64,000 bases of DNA, from the NCBI GenBank assembly GCA_021740915.1, contig JAIOYW010000007.1:62001-126000 (forward strand), in the 5' to 3' direction. How positions within the stretch are numbered: the stretch's first letter is position 1; each line of letters starts with the position of its first letter. Below are positions 20,007-31,100 of this stretch, piece by piece. This stretch comes from Ignavibacteriales bacterium. GTDB lineage: Bacteria > Bacteroidota > Ignavibacteria > Ignavibacteriales > Melioribacteraceae. Made by a program: the position numbers and the translations under genes. The notes below the pieces were generated by a model. It was not told where the DNA came from. It did no database searches and worked only from the letters and a program-made list of their open reading frames with translations.

Positions 20007-20324
20007 TTAATGCTCAGCCCTTTTTTTTATATCGATCAGGACTGAGAGAAGAAGCCCTAAAGCAGCCGCCACATCGACTATATTCCACAGATCCCGCCCT
20101 AACGCAAATTTGTAAAACGGCTGGAAGAGCAATGCCAGAACACCATAGATGACCATTTCTGTCTCTCTTTTATTTCCCGATGAATTAACAGCGAGTGCTG
20201 CAAACCCAATAAAGGCAGAGAATCTCACGAAAATATAAAATCCATATTTCATCTCAAGCAGACAGAGTAAAAACAAGACTGCCAGAGTGACCTTAATAAA
20301 TAAAACAGTACTTTTTTGCATCAT
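20007..20324 (-). CDS. small DUF6804-like membrane protein
   Basis: 105 aa with four hydrophobic helices and a conserved-looking LFQPFYKFALGRDLWNIVD segment typical of DUF6804 proteins. Function is unknown. Two Met codons at the start follow TAGGA. It is convergent with gnd and stands alone. Confidence 0.7.
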   Translation of the reverse strand: MMQKSTVLFIKVTLAVLFLLCLLEMKYGFYIFVRFSAFIGFAALAVNSSGNKRETEMVIYGVLALLFQPFYKFALGRDLWNIVDVAAALGLLLSVLIDIKKRAEH

Positions 20325-20407
20325 AATCCTAATTAACAGAATGATATTAACAAATTTTTTAGCTTAATAATTTGAGCAGAAAGTGGTCTATCATTATGCA
20401 CTCATGC

Positions 20408-22186
20408 CTATAAACCCTCTTTCCGCAATTTATTTAGCTTTATTTGAATTGCTCCAGGAGATTTGTTTAGAATTTTCGAAATCTGCCGCAGGGTACTTCC
20501 GCCTGCGTGAAGCTTCTGCAGCAATAGCACCTGCTGATTCGTCCAGTGATGATCATCCTTAAACGCCGTGCTTTTCAATGCAGGGCTATCATCTGTTTTG
20601 TCGAACTTGAAAAAATCCTTAACATACCCTTTCACTCCTTCATTGCGAGAATCTGATCTTGTACTTTTTGCCTGGCGGGAAGGAAGTTTCTGAATGTGCT
20701 GTGAAGAAGGATAATTATCGGGAAGCAGACTCTCCGGGATATAAAGTTTATTTTTTGCGCGGGTTATTGCCACATAAAGCAGATTTATTTCTTCGTTTAG
20801 CTTTTCAATTTCGGGTATTGACTCATCTTTTGAATTGATAATATCTCTCAATTTTTTCCCGGTAATAAAATCCTCTACCAGATAAACCTGAGAATATTCC
20901 ATTCCTTTGCACTTGTGTACAGTTGAGAATATCATTTCAGCCTTTTCTTTCTCTGAATCCTCAACGTGCAAATCTTTAATGGATTTTATTATTCGGGGGA
21001 TGCTGTTGCCATACTCTCTTACAATCTCAAGAAGCATTCCAAGTTGCAGATCATCTGTTTTTTCAACGTATTCTTCGAGTTCTGAGAGATCGCTCATACT
21101 CTTCAGGAGAGCATCTCTGATTCTGTCATTCTCACCGTTGCTCAGGTTTAATACATCATAGAGAGACGTCCCCTCCTCAGCATAAGTATATGAATTGAAA
21201 TTACCTTCAAAATAAAGTGATTTAAGCTTGTGGCTTTCCACCTGTTCAATCGCCTTAATAAGCAGTCCCAGATTCGTTCTTCCAAGATAAGCCGAAGCGC
21301 CGGAATTGAGCTCCGCTCCGCTTCCTGTAATTTTTACTTTTTCGTGGGTGAAAAGAAGTTTTTTCATATCAAGGATGTCTGATGCAAGTGCAGCAATTTC
21401 ACCGCCGAAACGAAAGCTGTTGGAAAGTGTATAAACAGGATAATATACCATTTCCAATGAGTTTACCGCATTCCGCCAGCCATATATCTGCTGATTCGAA
21501 TCACCGACTATAACTTTGACGGCCTTCTGCCTCAGAAACACATCAAGCATAGCCGGAGATGCATCCTGCCCTTCATCGAAAAGAATGTAATCGTAATTTA
21601 ATTCAGGCTGTGATAATTGGAATTTTTTGAGATAAAAGTCATGGGTGACATCTATTTCACCTGAATCCATTTTTGCAAGAAGCAGCCTGGTCTGTTCAAG
21701 AATATATTTATAAAAAGCAGCAACAAATTTCCGTGCCTCGGGATCGGTAACAAAATCCAGATAGTTTATCTGATTAACTTTGGATGCATTTGAATTGCAG
21801 AAAATTGAGATAAATTTTTTGATGTGATTGGCAACGATCAACTCAGCATGTTTATCTCCGTTGCCTTTTAGTCCGAGGAGAGAGGCGATTTCATAAATTT
21901 TATAGCCATTCACCCTGAGTGTATAAGTAGATTTTTTTTTGATGTATCTATAGGCGAGAGAATGTGCTGTTTCAATTGTAACATTTTTAAGCCCTGCTGC
22001 CTGGAATTTTTTCCTCGCTTCAAATCTTACCGATCTGTTGAATGCAAGATAAAGAATCCTGGAATCCGGAGACCTTAGTTTAGCATATTCGATTATAGTT
22101 GTGGTTTTGCCACTTCCAGCAACGGCATTAATTTTAATATTGCCGGAAGAATTAATGATTGCTAACTGTTCTTCTGTCAGGCGCAT
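20408..22186 (-). CDS. UvrD-like SF1 helicase with C-terminal helix-turn-helix-like module
   Basis: 592 aa. Walker A is AVAGSGKTTT near residue 20; Walker B is FDEGQDASPAM; motif IV/V is STVHKCKGMEYSQVYLVED; motif VI is LLYVAITRAKNKLYIP. This is the compact UvrD/Rep-like type, with only short 1B/2B insertions. The last ~47 residues (HHWTNQQVLLLQKLHAGG, then TLRQISKILNKSPGAIQ) look like a Myb/SANT or gap-filling HTH module, not usual in UvrD helicases. A role in DNA repair or defence is likely; the partner is unknown. Confidence 0.88.
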   Translation of the reverse strand: MRLTEEQLAIINSSGNIKINAVAGSGKTTTIIEYAKLRSPDSRILYLAFNRSVRFEARKKFQAAGLKNVTIETAHSLAYRYIKKKSTYTLRVNGYKIYEIASLLGLKGNGDKHAELIVANHIKKFISIFCNSNASKVNQINYLDFVTDPEARKFVAAFYKYILEQTRLLLAKMDSGEIDVTHDFYLKKFQLSQPELNYDYILFDEGQDASPAMLDVFLRQKAVKVIVGDSNQQIYGWRNAVNSLEMVYYPVYTLSNSFRFGGEIAALASDILDMKKLLFTHEKVKITGSGAELNSGASAYLGRTNLGLLIKAIEQVESHKLKSLYFEGNFNSYTYAEEGTSLYDVLNLSNGENDRIRDALLKSMSDLSELEEYVEKTDDLQLGMLLEIVREYGNSIPRIIKSIKDLHVEDSEKEKAEMIFSTVHKCKGMEYSQVYLVEDFITGKKLRDIINSKDESIPEIEKLNEEINLLYVAITRAKNKLYIPESLLPDNYPSSQHIQKLPSRQAKSTRSDSRNEGVKGYVKDFFKFDKTDDSPALKSTAFKDDHHWTNQQVLLLQKLHAGGSTLRQISKILNKSPGAIQIKLNKLRKEGL

Positions 22187-22241
22187 ATATTTTCGGGAAA
22201 ATACTCCGAAGAATTAACTAAAAAAATGGCTTGGGAAAAAA

Positions 22242-22814
22242 TTATTCAACAAATATATCATACTTGGTTAATAATCCCTGCAAACCCGACAAAGAGAATT
22301 TTCCTTTTTTGATTTTGTTATTCTCCGGGTCAATTGAGTAATTAAAGGAATTCCTGAAATCAGTTTTTTCAAGTATTGTACCATCGAAAATAGCTCCGGA
22401 AAAATCACAATTCCAAAAAGTTGATCCGGTCAGATCGCATCCTGTAAAATCGACCCCTATAATGCGGGTATCTCTAAAATCCCTTTTTGTTAATTTTAGT
22501 TTTGCGAACGAAGAATTTTCAAGATTGCACTCATAAAAATTCATTGACAGTCCAAATTTACTGCAATCACTAAAGAGTAGTCCGATAAGTTTACACTCAA
22601 TAAATTCAATATCCCTAAAAGCCGTATCATTTAACTTTGCAAGACTGAGGTCGCAGCCCCTGAACACGCAATCCATGAAGCGAAATCCTGAGAGATCAGC
22701 ATCGGCCAAATCGCAGTCAGCAAAAGTACAATTTTCATATTCGCCCTTCAGCATATTTTCTTTAGAGAATGTTTTACCTTCATAGGTCATTTCGGAAGAG
22801 TAATTCATATTCAT
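22242..22814 (-). CDS. pentapeptide-repeat protein
   Basis: 190 aa. From residue ~25 to ~160 the chain follows the A(D/N)LXX-type period (CDLADADLSGF, RGCDLSLAKLND, CDLTGSTFWNCDFSG), predicting a right-handed quadrilateral beta-helix. Such proteins are sometimes DNA gyrase-protecting DNA mimics, but most have no known role. There are two candidate Met starts (22814, 22808) and no clear ribosome site. Confidence 0.85.
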   Translation of the reverse strand: MNMNYSSEMTYEGKTFSKENMLKGEYENCTFADCDLADADLSGFRFMDCVFRGCDLSLAKLNDTAFRDIEFIECKLIGLLFSDCSKFGLSMNFYECNLENSSFAKLKLTKRDFRDTRIIGVDFTGCDLTGSTFWNCDFSGAIFDGTILEKTDFRNSFNYSIDPENNKIKKGKFSLSGLQGLLTKYDIFVE

Positions 22815-22992
22815 TTGATTTTATTTAATCAAGATAAAAGCAGATTAATTATCTTTCTATTATTTTATACGATTTTTTGATCAACCGATCACAGTGACAG
22901 CAAAATAATTCCCCCAATTTAATAGTAACTAATTTTATCAAAATAAAAGGCCGCTTTTATTAAGAACTTCAAAATGAAAAATAATTAACTTA

Positions 22993-23361
22993 TTAAATCC
23001 AGAAACTGTTTTGTCTGTCCTCCTTCAGCACATTTATTTTAGGAATGACTGGTGCAAAATTAGAGGAAATATCCCCCTTCATTTCAAACCGTTTCTCATA
23101 TTTATTCAATGAGGTCTTTAGAGCCTCCTCGAGATCTATATTAGTCTGGTTAGCTATAACACAAAGAGAGAACATAATATCTCCAATCTCAGCAATCCAG
23201 TTTTCAGGTTTAACAAATCCCTTCCTGCCGTAATCTGTGGATGTAAGCAGTTCTTTCGCCAACTCCCCTGTTTCCGAGATCAGGTCAAGAAGCCTGGTGT
23301 TAAGATCCGAAGAGAGATTGTAATTTCTAACAATCGCTTTTACTTCGTCCTGTAATTCCAT
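22993..23361 (-). CDS. MazG-like nucleotide pyrophosphohydrolase
   Basis: 122 aa all-alpha NTP pyrophosphatase. The Mg-binding pattern is visible as SETGELAKE followed by AEIGDIMFSL. It probably hydrolyses non-canonical or surplus (d)NTPs. CAGGAG lies upstream of the ATG. The gene lies ~120 bp from a YjjX-like house-cleaning NTPase, but in a separate unit. Confidence 0.85.
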   Translation of the reverse strand: MELQDEVKAIVRNYNLSSDLNTRLLDLISETGELAKELLTSTDYGRKGFVKPENWIAEIGDIMFSLCVIANQTNIDLEEALKTSLNKYEKRFEMKGDISSNFAPVIPKINVLKEDRQNSFWI

Positions 23362-23484
23362 TCAAAAACTCCTGGAAAGAATTAATTAATAAAAATAAAC
23401 TTCCAAAAGATAAAACACAAAAATAGTATCCCCAAAGCAACCTAATCTGTAAAAATAAAGCCGGGAAAGTTTACAATGAGATTC

Positions 23485-24009
23485 TCATTTGAATAATTTA
23501 TGATTAAATCTGATAAGCGCACATAAAACACCCGACTCGTAAAGTTCCTGCCTGTTCAAAATTCCACCTGTCAGATGCCCTACTGCACCCCCCTTATGTT
23601 TTGTGTTTTTATTGCCCTCAAGTTCATCAATCACCTGTCCTAGTTCTTTTCCTAAGAGAAGTTCGTCAGAGATTGAGCGCGGAAGTTCAAAATTTGGCGA
23701 TGTTCCAAAACCTATATTTCCAGATGGGTCACCAATACAAACGGCACCGAATGCAAACCACCGGTCATATAAAAAATGAATACCGCCTTCAACCGATGCG
23801 TAATAATCATATCCGGCAGATAATTCGTGCATAAGATACTTAACCCGGTTTTCGGCGCCAATAAAAGTATCGTTTCCGGTCGGTTGATCGTGGACTCCGG
23901 AAGGAGCATCATAACCGGTGACATTCACGTGCCCAAAATATTTTTCAAATGAGGTTTTTATAGCTGCAATTTTTACTGGATTCTTTGATCCAACCGCCAC
24001 TTTGATCAT
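23485..24009 (-). CDS. yjjX: inosine/xanthosine triphosphatase-like protein (YjjX/DUF84)
   Basis: 174 aa. It opens with VAVGSKNPVKIAAI, followed by GVHDQPTGNDTFIGAENR and SVEGGIHF, all typical of the YjjX NTPase family that removes ITP and XTP. Its start overlaps the stop of the upstream esterase gene, so the two are coupled. Confidence 0.88.
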   Translation of the reverse strand: MIKVAVGSKNPVKIAAIKTSFEKYFGHVNVTGYDAPSGVHDQPTGNDTFIGAENRVKYLMHELSAGYDYYASVEGGIHFLYDRWFAFGAVCIGDPSGNIGFGTSPNFELPRSISDELLLGKELGQVIDELEGNKNTKHKGGAVGHLTGGILNRQELYESGVLCALIRFNHKLFK

Positions 24010-25166
24010 TTCAAATCCTCCAGTAAAAACTTAATGGCAGCCGGAAAAGTCCTTGCCCATACCGCTTCACCATGATCATCCTCAGAATTATAATAATACT
24101 GGAAATCATGCCCTGCGCGGTAACCTCTATTCTTCAATTCATGAATTAATTTTAGGGTGCCATCTTTTAATAGATGGTCAATCCCACGTCCTCCCAGTGA
24201 AAAATATAGTTTGCCTTTCTCCCCCTTTCGATGAGAATTCTTTACATACGAGAGATAATCAATTCCGGCTACTTTAATGGAAGGAGCAGCACAGAGAGCC
24301 CCGCCGAAAACCGAGGGAAATTCCCAATAGAGTCTGAAAGCAATAAGCCCACCCTGGGATGCGCCTCCGGTCAGCGTGTAATTGCTTTCCCGACGGGTTT
24401 GAAAATTTTTATCAATATATGGTTTCAGAATATTAACAACATTCTCCATATATTCGCGCCCTTTCTCCCCATCACCATACTCTTCCCGTCTTGCAGAAGA
24501 ATTGTAAATTCCGACTACAATTATTGGCTGGACGATACCAGTCCGGATCAGTGAATCTAAAGATTCGTCAATTGCCCATTCGATTCCGAAAGTTGAAGTT
24601 GCTTCATTAAACGCGTTCTGTGCATCGTGCATATAAAGGACAGGATATGCTCTGGAAGTATCCTCTTCGTATCCCGGGGGCAGCCAGACAAGAACATCCC
24701 TCGGAGCGAGCTTCCCAAAACTGAAATCCTTTAAATGCCTTATCTCACCTGTTATTGTTGCCGGAAATATTTTTTGCTCATCATTTTTCCAGCAGAAGAT
24801 ATGAAATTCCAGAGAAGTATCAGCATTAATAATTATTGAATAATTTTGTGGGATTGTGTTATCCCCAAGACAAGCTTCGTTTTCCCATTTACCGCGTGTG
24901 AACTTAAATTGGATCTCTTTACCCTGCTGTGTCTCAAACAAAATTCTATGAGTAGAATCATTTATCCTGGATAATTTAACCGAACCAGCATCCCAGTTTC
25001 CCAAATATTCTTCACTTCCGGCAATAAAGATATCATCGACCTTGTTTTCAATTCCAGTATTTACTGTGATTTCAACTCTTCTTTTTCCTGTATCCAGGAG
25101 CAGATAAATGAGCAGGAGAATAACCGATGCCGCAAAAATAATTGAGAAAATAAATTTCCGGGACAT
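24006..25166 (-). CDS. alpha/beta-hydrolase esterase with N-terminal starch-binding-like domain
   Basis: 386 aa from the ATG at 25166; an in-frame TTG at 25178 is the alternative. An N-terminal signal anchor (IFSIIFAASVILLLIYLL) is followed by a CBM20-like beta-sandwich (~30-130; GSEEYLGNWDAGSVKL). An enterochelin-esterase-like alpha/beta hydrolase comes next, with the nucleophile in GGASQGG and a late DDHGEAVW carrying the catalytic His. It likely acts in the periplasm or at the surface on a carbohydrate ester or siderophore-like substrate; the substrate is unknown. Confidence 0.82.
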   Translation of the reverse strand: MSRKFIFSIIFAASVILLLIYLLLDTGKRRVEITVNTGIENKVDDIFIAGSEEYLGNWDAGSVKLSRINDSTHRILFETQQGKEIQFKFTRGKWENEACLGDNTIPQNYSIIINADTSLEFHIFCWKNDEQKIFPATITGEIRHLKDFSFGKLAPRDVLVWLPPGYEEDTSRAYPVLYMHDAQNAFNEATSTFGIEWAIDESLDSLIRTGIVQPIIVVGIYNSSARREEYGDGEKGREYMENVVNILKPYIDKNFQTRRESNYTLTGGASQGGLIAFRLYWEFPSVFGGALCAAPSIKVAGIDYLSYVKNSHRKGEKGKLYFSLGGRGIDHLLKDGTLKLIHELKNRGYRAGHDFQYYYNSEDDHGEAVWARTFPAAIKFLLEDLK

Positions 25167-25348
25167 ATCTGAATCCAAATTTTTGAATAAGTGTTATTAA
25201 ATTACATATATCATTCTTAGAATTAAAATTACAATGCCTAATTTCAGAAAAGTACTAAAAGAACCGGATTTCGCAAACAATTTTGCCCGGAACTATTTAT
25301 TTATTAATATTTGACCAATGAAAATCATTCTAACAATCACCCGAAACA

Positions 25349-25654
25349 ATGGATCAGGATTTAGAGGAATATCTCAGAGAAACTGAAGAACTAATTCTGT
25401 CATTCGATGATGAAGAGTGTCCAAAATGCGGGACCAACCCATCTTACAGCATCGTTTTCGATTCTTCCACGACAATTTATATTAAGCGTGAAAAACTCAA
25501 CTCACTGCTGGACGAACTTTACAGGAAGGGAATACCCATAAAACTTCAAGAAGCTCACGATTCCAAACCAGGGTACTCCCTGCTAATAGTAGATTTTCGT
25601 GAAGGAGACAAAGTGAAATTTTTGACCACAGCCGGCAGATATCAGGAAAAATGA
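25349..25654 (+). CDS. hypothetical protein with CxxC
   Basis: 101 aa, not recognised. It is acidic at the N-terminus, with one CPKCGTNP metal-binding-like pair (residues ~30-35), then an alpha/beta segment. It is convergent with the hybrid kinase and ends directly at that gene's stop. No ribosome site is obvious. Confidence 0.5.
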   Translation: MDQDLEEYLRETEELILSFDDEECPKCGTNPSYSIVFDSSTTIYIKREKLNSLLDELYRKGIPIKLQEAHDSKPGYSLLIVDFREGDKVKFLTTAGRYQEK

Positions 25655-27985
25655 TTAATCTCCTTTTGTCAGCAGTATCTCCCTGTGTTTGGAAATCATT
25701 TCAAACACATCTTCAAATTTGATCGGTTTACTTATATAATCATCAATTCCTGATGCGAGATAGAATTTTCTGTCTTCTTCCATCGCATTTGCTGTCAGTG
25801 CTATTATTAGAGGACGCTTTTGGCCAAATTCTTTAATAATTCGCCTTGTTGCCTCAACTCCATCCATCTCCGGCATCTGAATATCCATAAAAATCAGATT
25901 ATACCTTCTTCTCTCACAGAACTCCATCACTTCAACACCGGAGTTCGCTAAGTCGGCATCATATCCAAATTTCCTGAGTATATGCAGGATAATTTTCTGG
26001 TTCATTGTATTATCCTCAGCAACAAGGATTTTTAGCGGAAGTTCATTTGCAAGCAGATGCTTTTCATCTGCAATTGATTTCTCTTTTTCTATCATTTTTT
26101 TCTTCGCATTCAAAAAGAAATAATAAATTGTCTCAAGAAGCTGATTATGCTTCAGCGGTTTATTAATACTTGCAACAAATTCCCGGGAAATAAACTCCCT
26201 GTCGGCAGAGCTAAGCAGAAAGGATGTTATCAGTATTACAGGGGCATTTTTTTCAGGCATTTTTTCTTTGAGATTGATTGCAAAATCAAGACCACTCATC
26301 TCCGGCATCTGCATATCGAGCAAAATAAGGTCGAAGACGGGATTTTGCTTAACGATTGTCAACGCCTGCAAAGCAGACTCGGCAGTAACGGGAATCATTC
26401 CCCATGAATAAATTCTTGAACTCAGAATTTGCAGATTGGTCAGATGATCGTCAAGCACAAGTATTTTTTTCCCTTTAAGAATATCCATATCCAGGGGAGT
26501 TTCACTTTTATAAGAAAGCACCTTCGCCCTAATTGTGAAGAAAAACTCTGAGCCGCTTTTAAGGGTGCTTTTTGCCCAGATTGTGCCGTTCATAAGTTCA
26601 ACCAGACGCTTGCAAATGGCTAAACCAAGTCCTGTGCCGCCAAATCGCCTTGTCGTTGAACTGTCAGCCTGAGAAAATGCGTTAAACAAAGAATCTATTT
26701 TATCCTCTGCAATTCCGATCCCGGTATCACGTATTGTGAATAAAAATGTTGCAATTCCATTCTCAACTTCCGTAAGACGCACTGAAATGAGTACATCCCC
26801 TTCCGAAGTAAATTTTAATGCGTTTCCGACTAAATTCAGAAGAATCTGCCGCAATCTCGAGGTATCGCCCAGAACCAGTTCCGGGAGTTCATTTTCAGGA
26901 TAATAAGCCAGATTAAGTTTTTTGGATTCAGCAGAAGAAGTCAGCAATTCAATGGTTTCTTCAATACAACTAATAACATTTAACGGAGCTTCCTCCAAAT
27001 CCATTTTTCCTGCTTCGATCTTTGAATAATCCAGGATATCGTTTATCACAGTTAGCAATGCTTCTCCAGAATTGCGGATGATATCCACATATTCTTTTTG
27101 GAGATCGTTAAGCTCTGTTTCAGCCAGCAGGCTTGTCATTCCGATTACACCATTGAGCGGTGTTCTTATCTCATGACTCATTGTTGCAAGAAATTCACTT
27201 TTCGCTCTGGAACCTGCTTCGGCTGCATCCTTTGCATTTATTAACTCAGCCTGATACTTAATCCTGAGAGAAACATCACGAACAGCAACAACAATACCTC
27301 CAACATTTTCATCATCAAGAAGATTATTCCCGATTGCTTCCATGTGAATTTCGTAACCATTCTTGTGAATAAGCCTTACTTCGAAAGGCTCGGCAAGTCC
27401 AGGATTGCTCAATACTTTTTTATAATAAAGATATAATGCTCTTCTATCCTTTGGTGAGGCAAAATCCTCGGTTTTCCTGCCTACAACTTCTCTGTAATGA
27501 TAGCCCAAAATCGGAAGCACTGTCGGACTGATAAATCTTATTGTTGCATCCTGCTCAATAATCACAAGGAGATCCGAAATATTTGAAATAAGGAATCGAA
27601 ATCTCCTTTCCTTTCGGAGAATTTCGTCTTCTGCCTCTTTGCGGGTAAGTACTTTACTCTGGATAAAATCTGTAATTTGAAGAATATCATCCTCTCCGAT
27701 GAAAGGATCAGAGTTTATTGAATCACCTGCGAGGTCCCTCAGCACCTCTTTAAGCTTCAGAAGCAGTTCGTTTGTGCGGTCTTTTTGCTTTTTGAGTTTT
27801 ACGTTTGACTCCAGCAGCTGCTCCGAACTGATCTGCATGGATCTTTCAATTATGTTTTTATCATAATCGAAATTATGGTAGGATTCTGAAACGATTTTCA
27901 GAAATTTTTCAATTTTTTCCTGAGTTTCGGGATTGAGATTTTTTCTTATCTGTCTCTGGAGTAATTTATGATAATTGTTTTTCAT
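25655..27985 (-). CDS. cytosolic hybrid histidine kinase (PAS-HisKA-HATPase-REC-REC)
   Basis: 776 aa. No transmembrane segment was seen. A ~110-residue coiled-coil N-terminus precedes one PAS domain (~125-245). HisKA has the phosphoacceptor His271 in ATMSHEIRTP. The HATPase_c domain has NLVGNALKF, DTGIGIAEDK and GGTGLGLAI. Two receiver domains follow, with DMQMPEMSG and DIQMPEMDG. There is no output domain and no Hpt. It is adjacent to, and resembles, the 1836-aa hybrid kinase upstream; the latter's Hpt could serve both. The signal sensed is unknown. Confidence 0.93.
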   Translation of the reverse strand: MKNNYHKLLQRQIRKNLNPETQEKIEKFLKIVSESYHNFDYDKNIIERSMQISSEQLLESNVKLKKQKDRTNELLLKLKEVLRDLAGDSINSDPFIGEDDILQITDFIQSKVLTRKEAEDEILRKERRFRFLISNISDLLVIIEQDATIRFISPTVLPILGYHYREVVGRKTEDFASPKDRRALYLYYKKVLSNPGLAEPFEVRLIHKNGYEIHMEAIGNNLLDDENVGGIVVAVRDVSLRIKYQAELINAKDAAEAGSRAKSEFLATMSHEIRTPLNGVIGMTSLLAETELNDLQKEYVDIIRNSGEALLTVINDILDYSKIEAGKMDLEEAPLNVISCIEETIELLTSSAESKKLNLAYYPENELPELVLGDTSRLRQILLNLVGNALKFTSEGDVLISVRLTEVENGIATFLFTIRDTGIGIAEDKIDSLFNAFSQADSSTTRRFGGTGLGLAICKRLVELMNGTIWAKSTLKSGSEFFFTIRAKVLSYKSETPLDMDILKGKKILVLDDHLTNLQILSSRIYSWGMIPVTAESALQALTIVKQNPVFDLILLDMQMPEMSGLDFAINLKEKMPEKNAPVILITSFLLSSADREFISREFVASINKPLKHNQLLETIYYFFLNAKKKMIEKEKSIADEKHLLANELPLKILVAEDNTMNQKIILHILRKFGYDADLANSGVEVMEFCERRRYNLIFMDIQMPEMDGVEATRRIIKEFGQKRPLIIALTANAMEEDRKFYLASGIDDYISKPIKFEDVFEMISKHREILLTKGD

Positions 27986-28101
27986 TCAGAATTTACCGAT
28001 ATAATTTAACTTTTCCCGTTCACTAATAAAACTGAGCCGGAAGTATAAAAATAAATATATGGGCGTTGAAAACAATAAAAGAAATTTCAGTGAACTGATT
28101 G

Positions 28102-31100
28102 CTATTCTATTCCGGTCTTGAATTGCTCCAGAGTGTCAAGCGAATCAGCATATAATTTTTTTATCTCCTGGAACAGCTCAGCATATGCTTTATGAGCCCC
28201 TGTAAGCACATATTTTTCAAAATTTGCAAGCGTTTTTCCAAGTTTCATTAGTCCCATATTAAGTGATATTCCCTTAAATCCGTGTGCGATCCTTTTGAGC
28301 TCATCAGTATTTTTTCCCGGTATTAGCTTTTCAAGATTCATAAGATCCCTTTCTGCATCAGCAATAAAAGTCGAAATAAGTTCTTCCAGGAATATCTTAT
28401 CCTCTTCTATATCTCCAATAAGATATTGTCTGAGCGATGCAAATTCCACAAGAGGATAATCTTCACTGTTCTCACTTTCCGTTTTGCCAATAAAATCGGG
28501 TTTCCCTGTATCTTCCCCAAGAAATATTTTTTTACCATAGCTCGTTAAAACCCGGCGGATATCTTCAAGTTTGACAGGTTTACTAAGATAATCATCCATT
28601 CCAATGCTCAGATAGCGGATACGGTCTTCCTCCATTGCATTTGCCGTAAGTGCAATAATATAAGGACGATCTTTAAATTCATCAATAATTATTTTGGACG
28701 TCTGCACACCATCTAATTCAGGCATCTGGATATCCATAAGAATCAGATGAAAATGAAACTCCTTAACCATATTAATAACTTCATGGCCATTCGAAACAAT
28801 TACCGGTTCATAACCAAGAGTTTTTAGAAAAAACCAGATGATCTTTTGATTCATCATATTATCTTCAGCAACAAGAATAGATAGAGGATAAACTTCATTC
28901 AGTTTTTCGGACGATATTTCCTTGTCCTTTGTTTTTCTTGTTGCAAGGCCAGTTCCAAAATGATAATAAATAGTTTCAAATAATTGTGAATGTTTAACTG
29001 GTTTCGCAATACAGGCAATCAACTGGTCATTCATACAGTCTTTTTCATCCCTTCCAGGTGCTATCGAAGAAAAAAGCACTGCCCTGGCTCCAATTTCAGG
29101 AAAGTTCATCCGGACTTCTTTCATGAAGTATATACCATCAAATAACGGAGGGTCATGGTCGAGCAGAAAAATATCAATCCGGGGAGTGGCACGCAGCGTT
29201 TCCAAAGCATTAGAGGCATCAGAAAGCACATAATTCATTCCCCATCTTGTTACCAGAGTTTTCAGAATTGTCCTGTCATTATCTGAATCTTCAATAATAA
29301 ATGCAACCTTTTCATTAAGCACTCCGGGATCAAAACCATCATCTGCCTTTAATTGAACAATTTCAGCTGGAAATTCAACATAAAAATTTGTTCCGACACC
29401 AAACTGGCTTTCAAACCAGATCCTGCCCTGCATAAGGTCAATAAGTTTTTTCGAAATTGCAAGCCCGAGTCCGGTCCCACCGTATTTTCTTGTAGTGGAT
29501 GAATCAACCTGAGTAAAAGAATTAAAGAGTTTTTCTTTTTTATCGTCCGGAATCCCAATACCAGTATCTTCGATACTTATCCTGATTACCACTATTGAAT
29601 CATTTGAGTCAGTGATCAGCACTCTGATAAAAACGTCGCCTTCATTCGTAAATTTCACAGCGTTTCCGGCAAGATTCATGAGTATTTGCTTGAGACGGGC
29701 ATAATCTCCTTTCACTAAATATGGAAGATCATTGTCAATCGTATAATTTAGCCGAATTGATTTCTTTTCAGCCAATGGTTTCAGCAATTCAAAAACGCTT
29801 TCAACACAACCATAGATATTTACCGGTGCTTCTTCGAGATCAAGCCGGCCGGCTTCAATCTTTGAGTAATCGAGTATATCGTTGATTATCGTCAGAAGAG
29901 TTTCACCGCTATTTTTGATAATATCTACGTATTCGCTCTGTTCATGGTTCAGAGGGGTCTCCTCCAGCAGACTTGTCATTCCGATAACCCCATTCATAGG
30001 AGTCCGGATCTCATGACTCATAATAGCCAGAAATTCTGATTTGGCTTTAGATGCGGCTTTAGCTGCTTCCATAGCTTCCTGCACCTGTTTTTCGGCTGAT
30101 TTTCTTTCAGTTATATCCCTTGCAACCCCAATGAGACCTATAAGTTTATTATCGGAGTATAAAGCAGTTGTTAAAAGATTCGTCCAGAATTCTGTGCCAT
30201 CTTTTGTAATCGATATGACGTCGCCGCGGAAACCACCTTTGCGAGTCTGATTTAAAACCTCCCGCCACATGCCGCTTTCATTATTCCGCGAAAAAAGCAC
30301 AACCGGATTCTTGCCGATCAATTCTTCTGCGATGTAACCAAACCTTTTTAGTACCGCCTGATTTACGTAATTGATTTCCCTGCCGGAAACTGAAGCAACA
30401 ACTACAAATTCGTCAATTGATTCGACTACCCGGGCAAGCTTAAACAGTTCAGCCTGCGCCTTTTTTTTGTCGGTAACATCTCTGAAATTCCAGATATAAA
30501 ACAATTCATCCTCTGTTTTTAAGAGTGTAACCGATAAATCAAGTGCAAGAATTGTATTATCGGAGCGTTTGCCGCGAAGTTCACCGGAAACAGGAATGGC
30601 GCCTGGTTCAAGTTTTACGAGCGACTTCAGAAAATCTGTTTCTGTGTCTGTCAACTGTTCAGGTATCACTTCACTAATATTAAGTCCGAGGATAACTTCC
30701 TCATCGTATTCAAAAATTCTTGCAGCGGAAGAATTGGCTGACAATATTTTACCGGACATGTCCACAGTAATAATTCCATCTGCTATATTTTCCAGTAGCA
30801 CATTTGTTTTTTGCAGATAAACGTCGTAAGCCTGTTTTAGTCGAAGTGAGTATATCGTCTGAGATAAATTCCTTGCGATAAACTCCAGAACCGACTTGTT
30901 GACTTCAGTTATTTTTCTACCCGGATCATAGCTTTGGATAACAAGAGCACCAAAAACTTCCTGCTCACGTTTCAATGGGACACCAATCCAATACTCAGCG
31001 GGTTCACCAATAAGCTGCAATTTACCCTGGCTCACCAAATCTTTAAATTCGTTCTTATTCACATATAAAGTTTGTCCGGTTCTGATAACATAGGCTGTCG

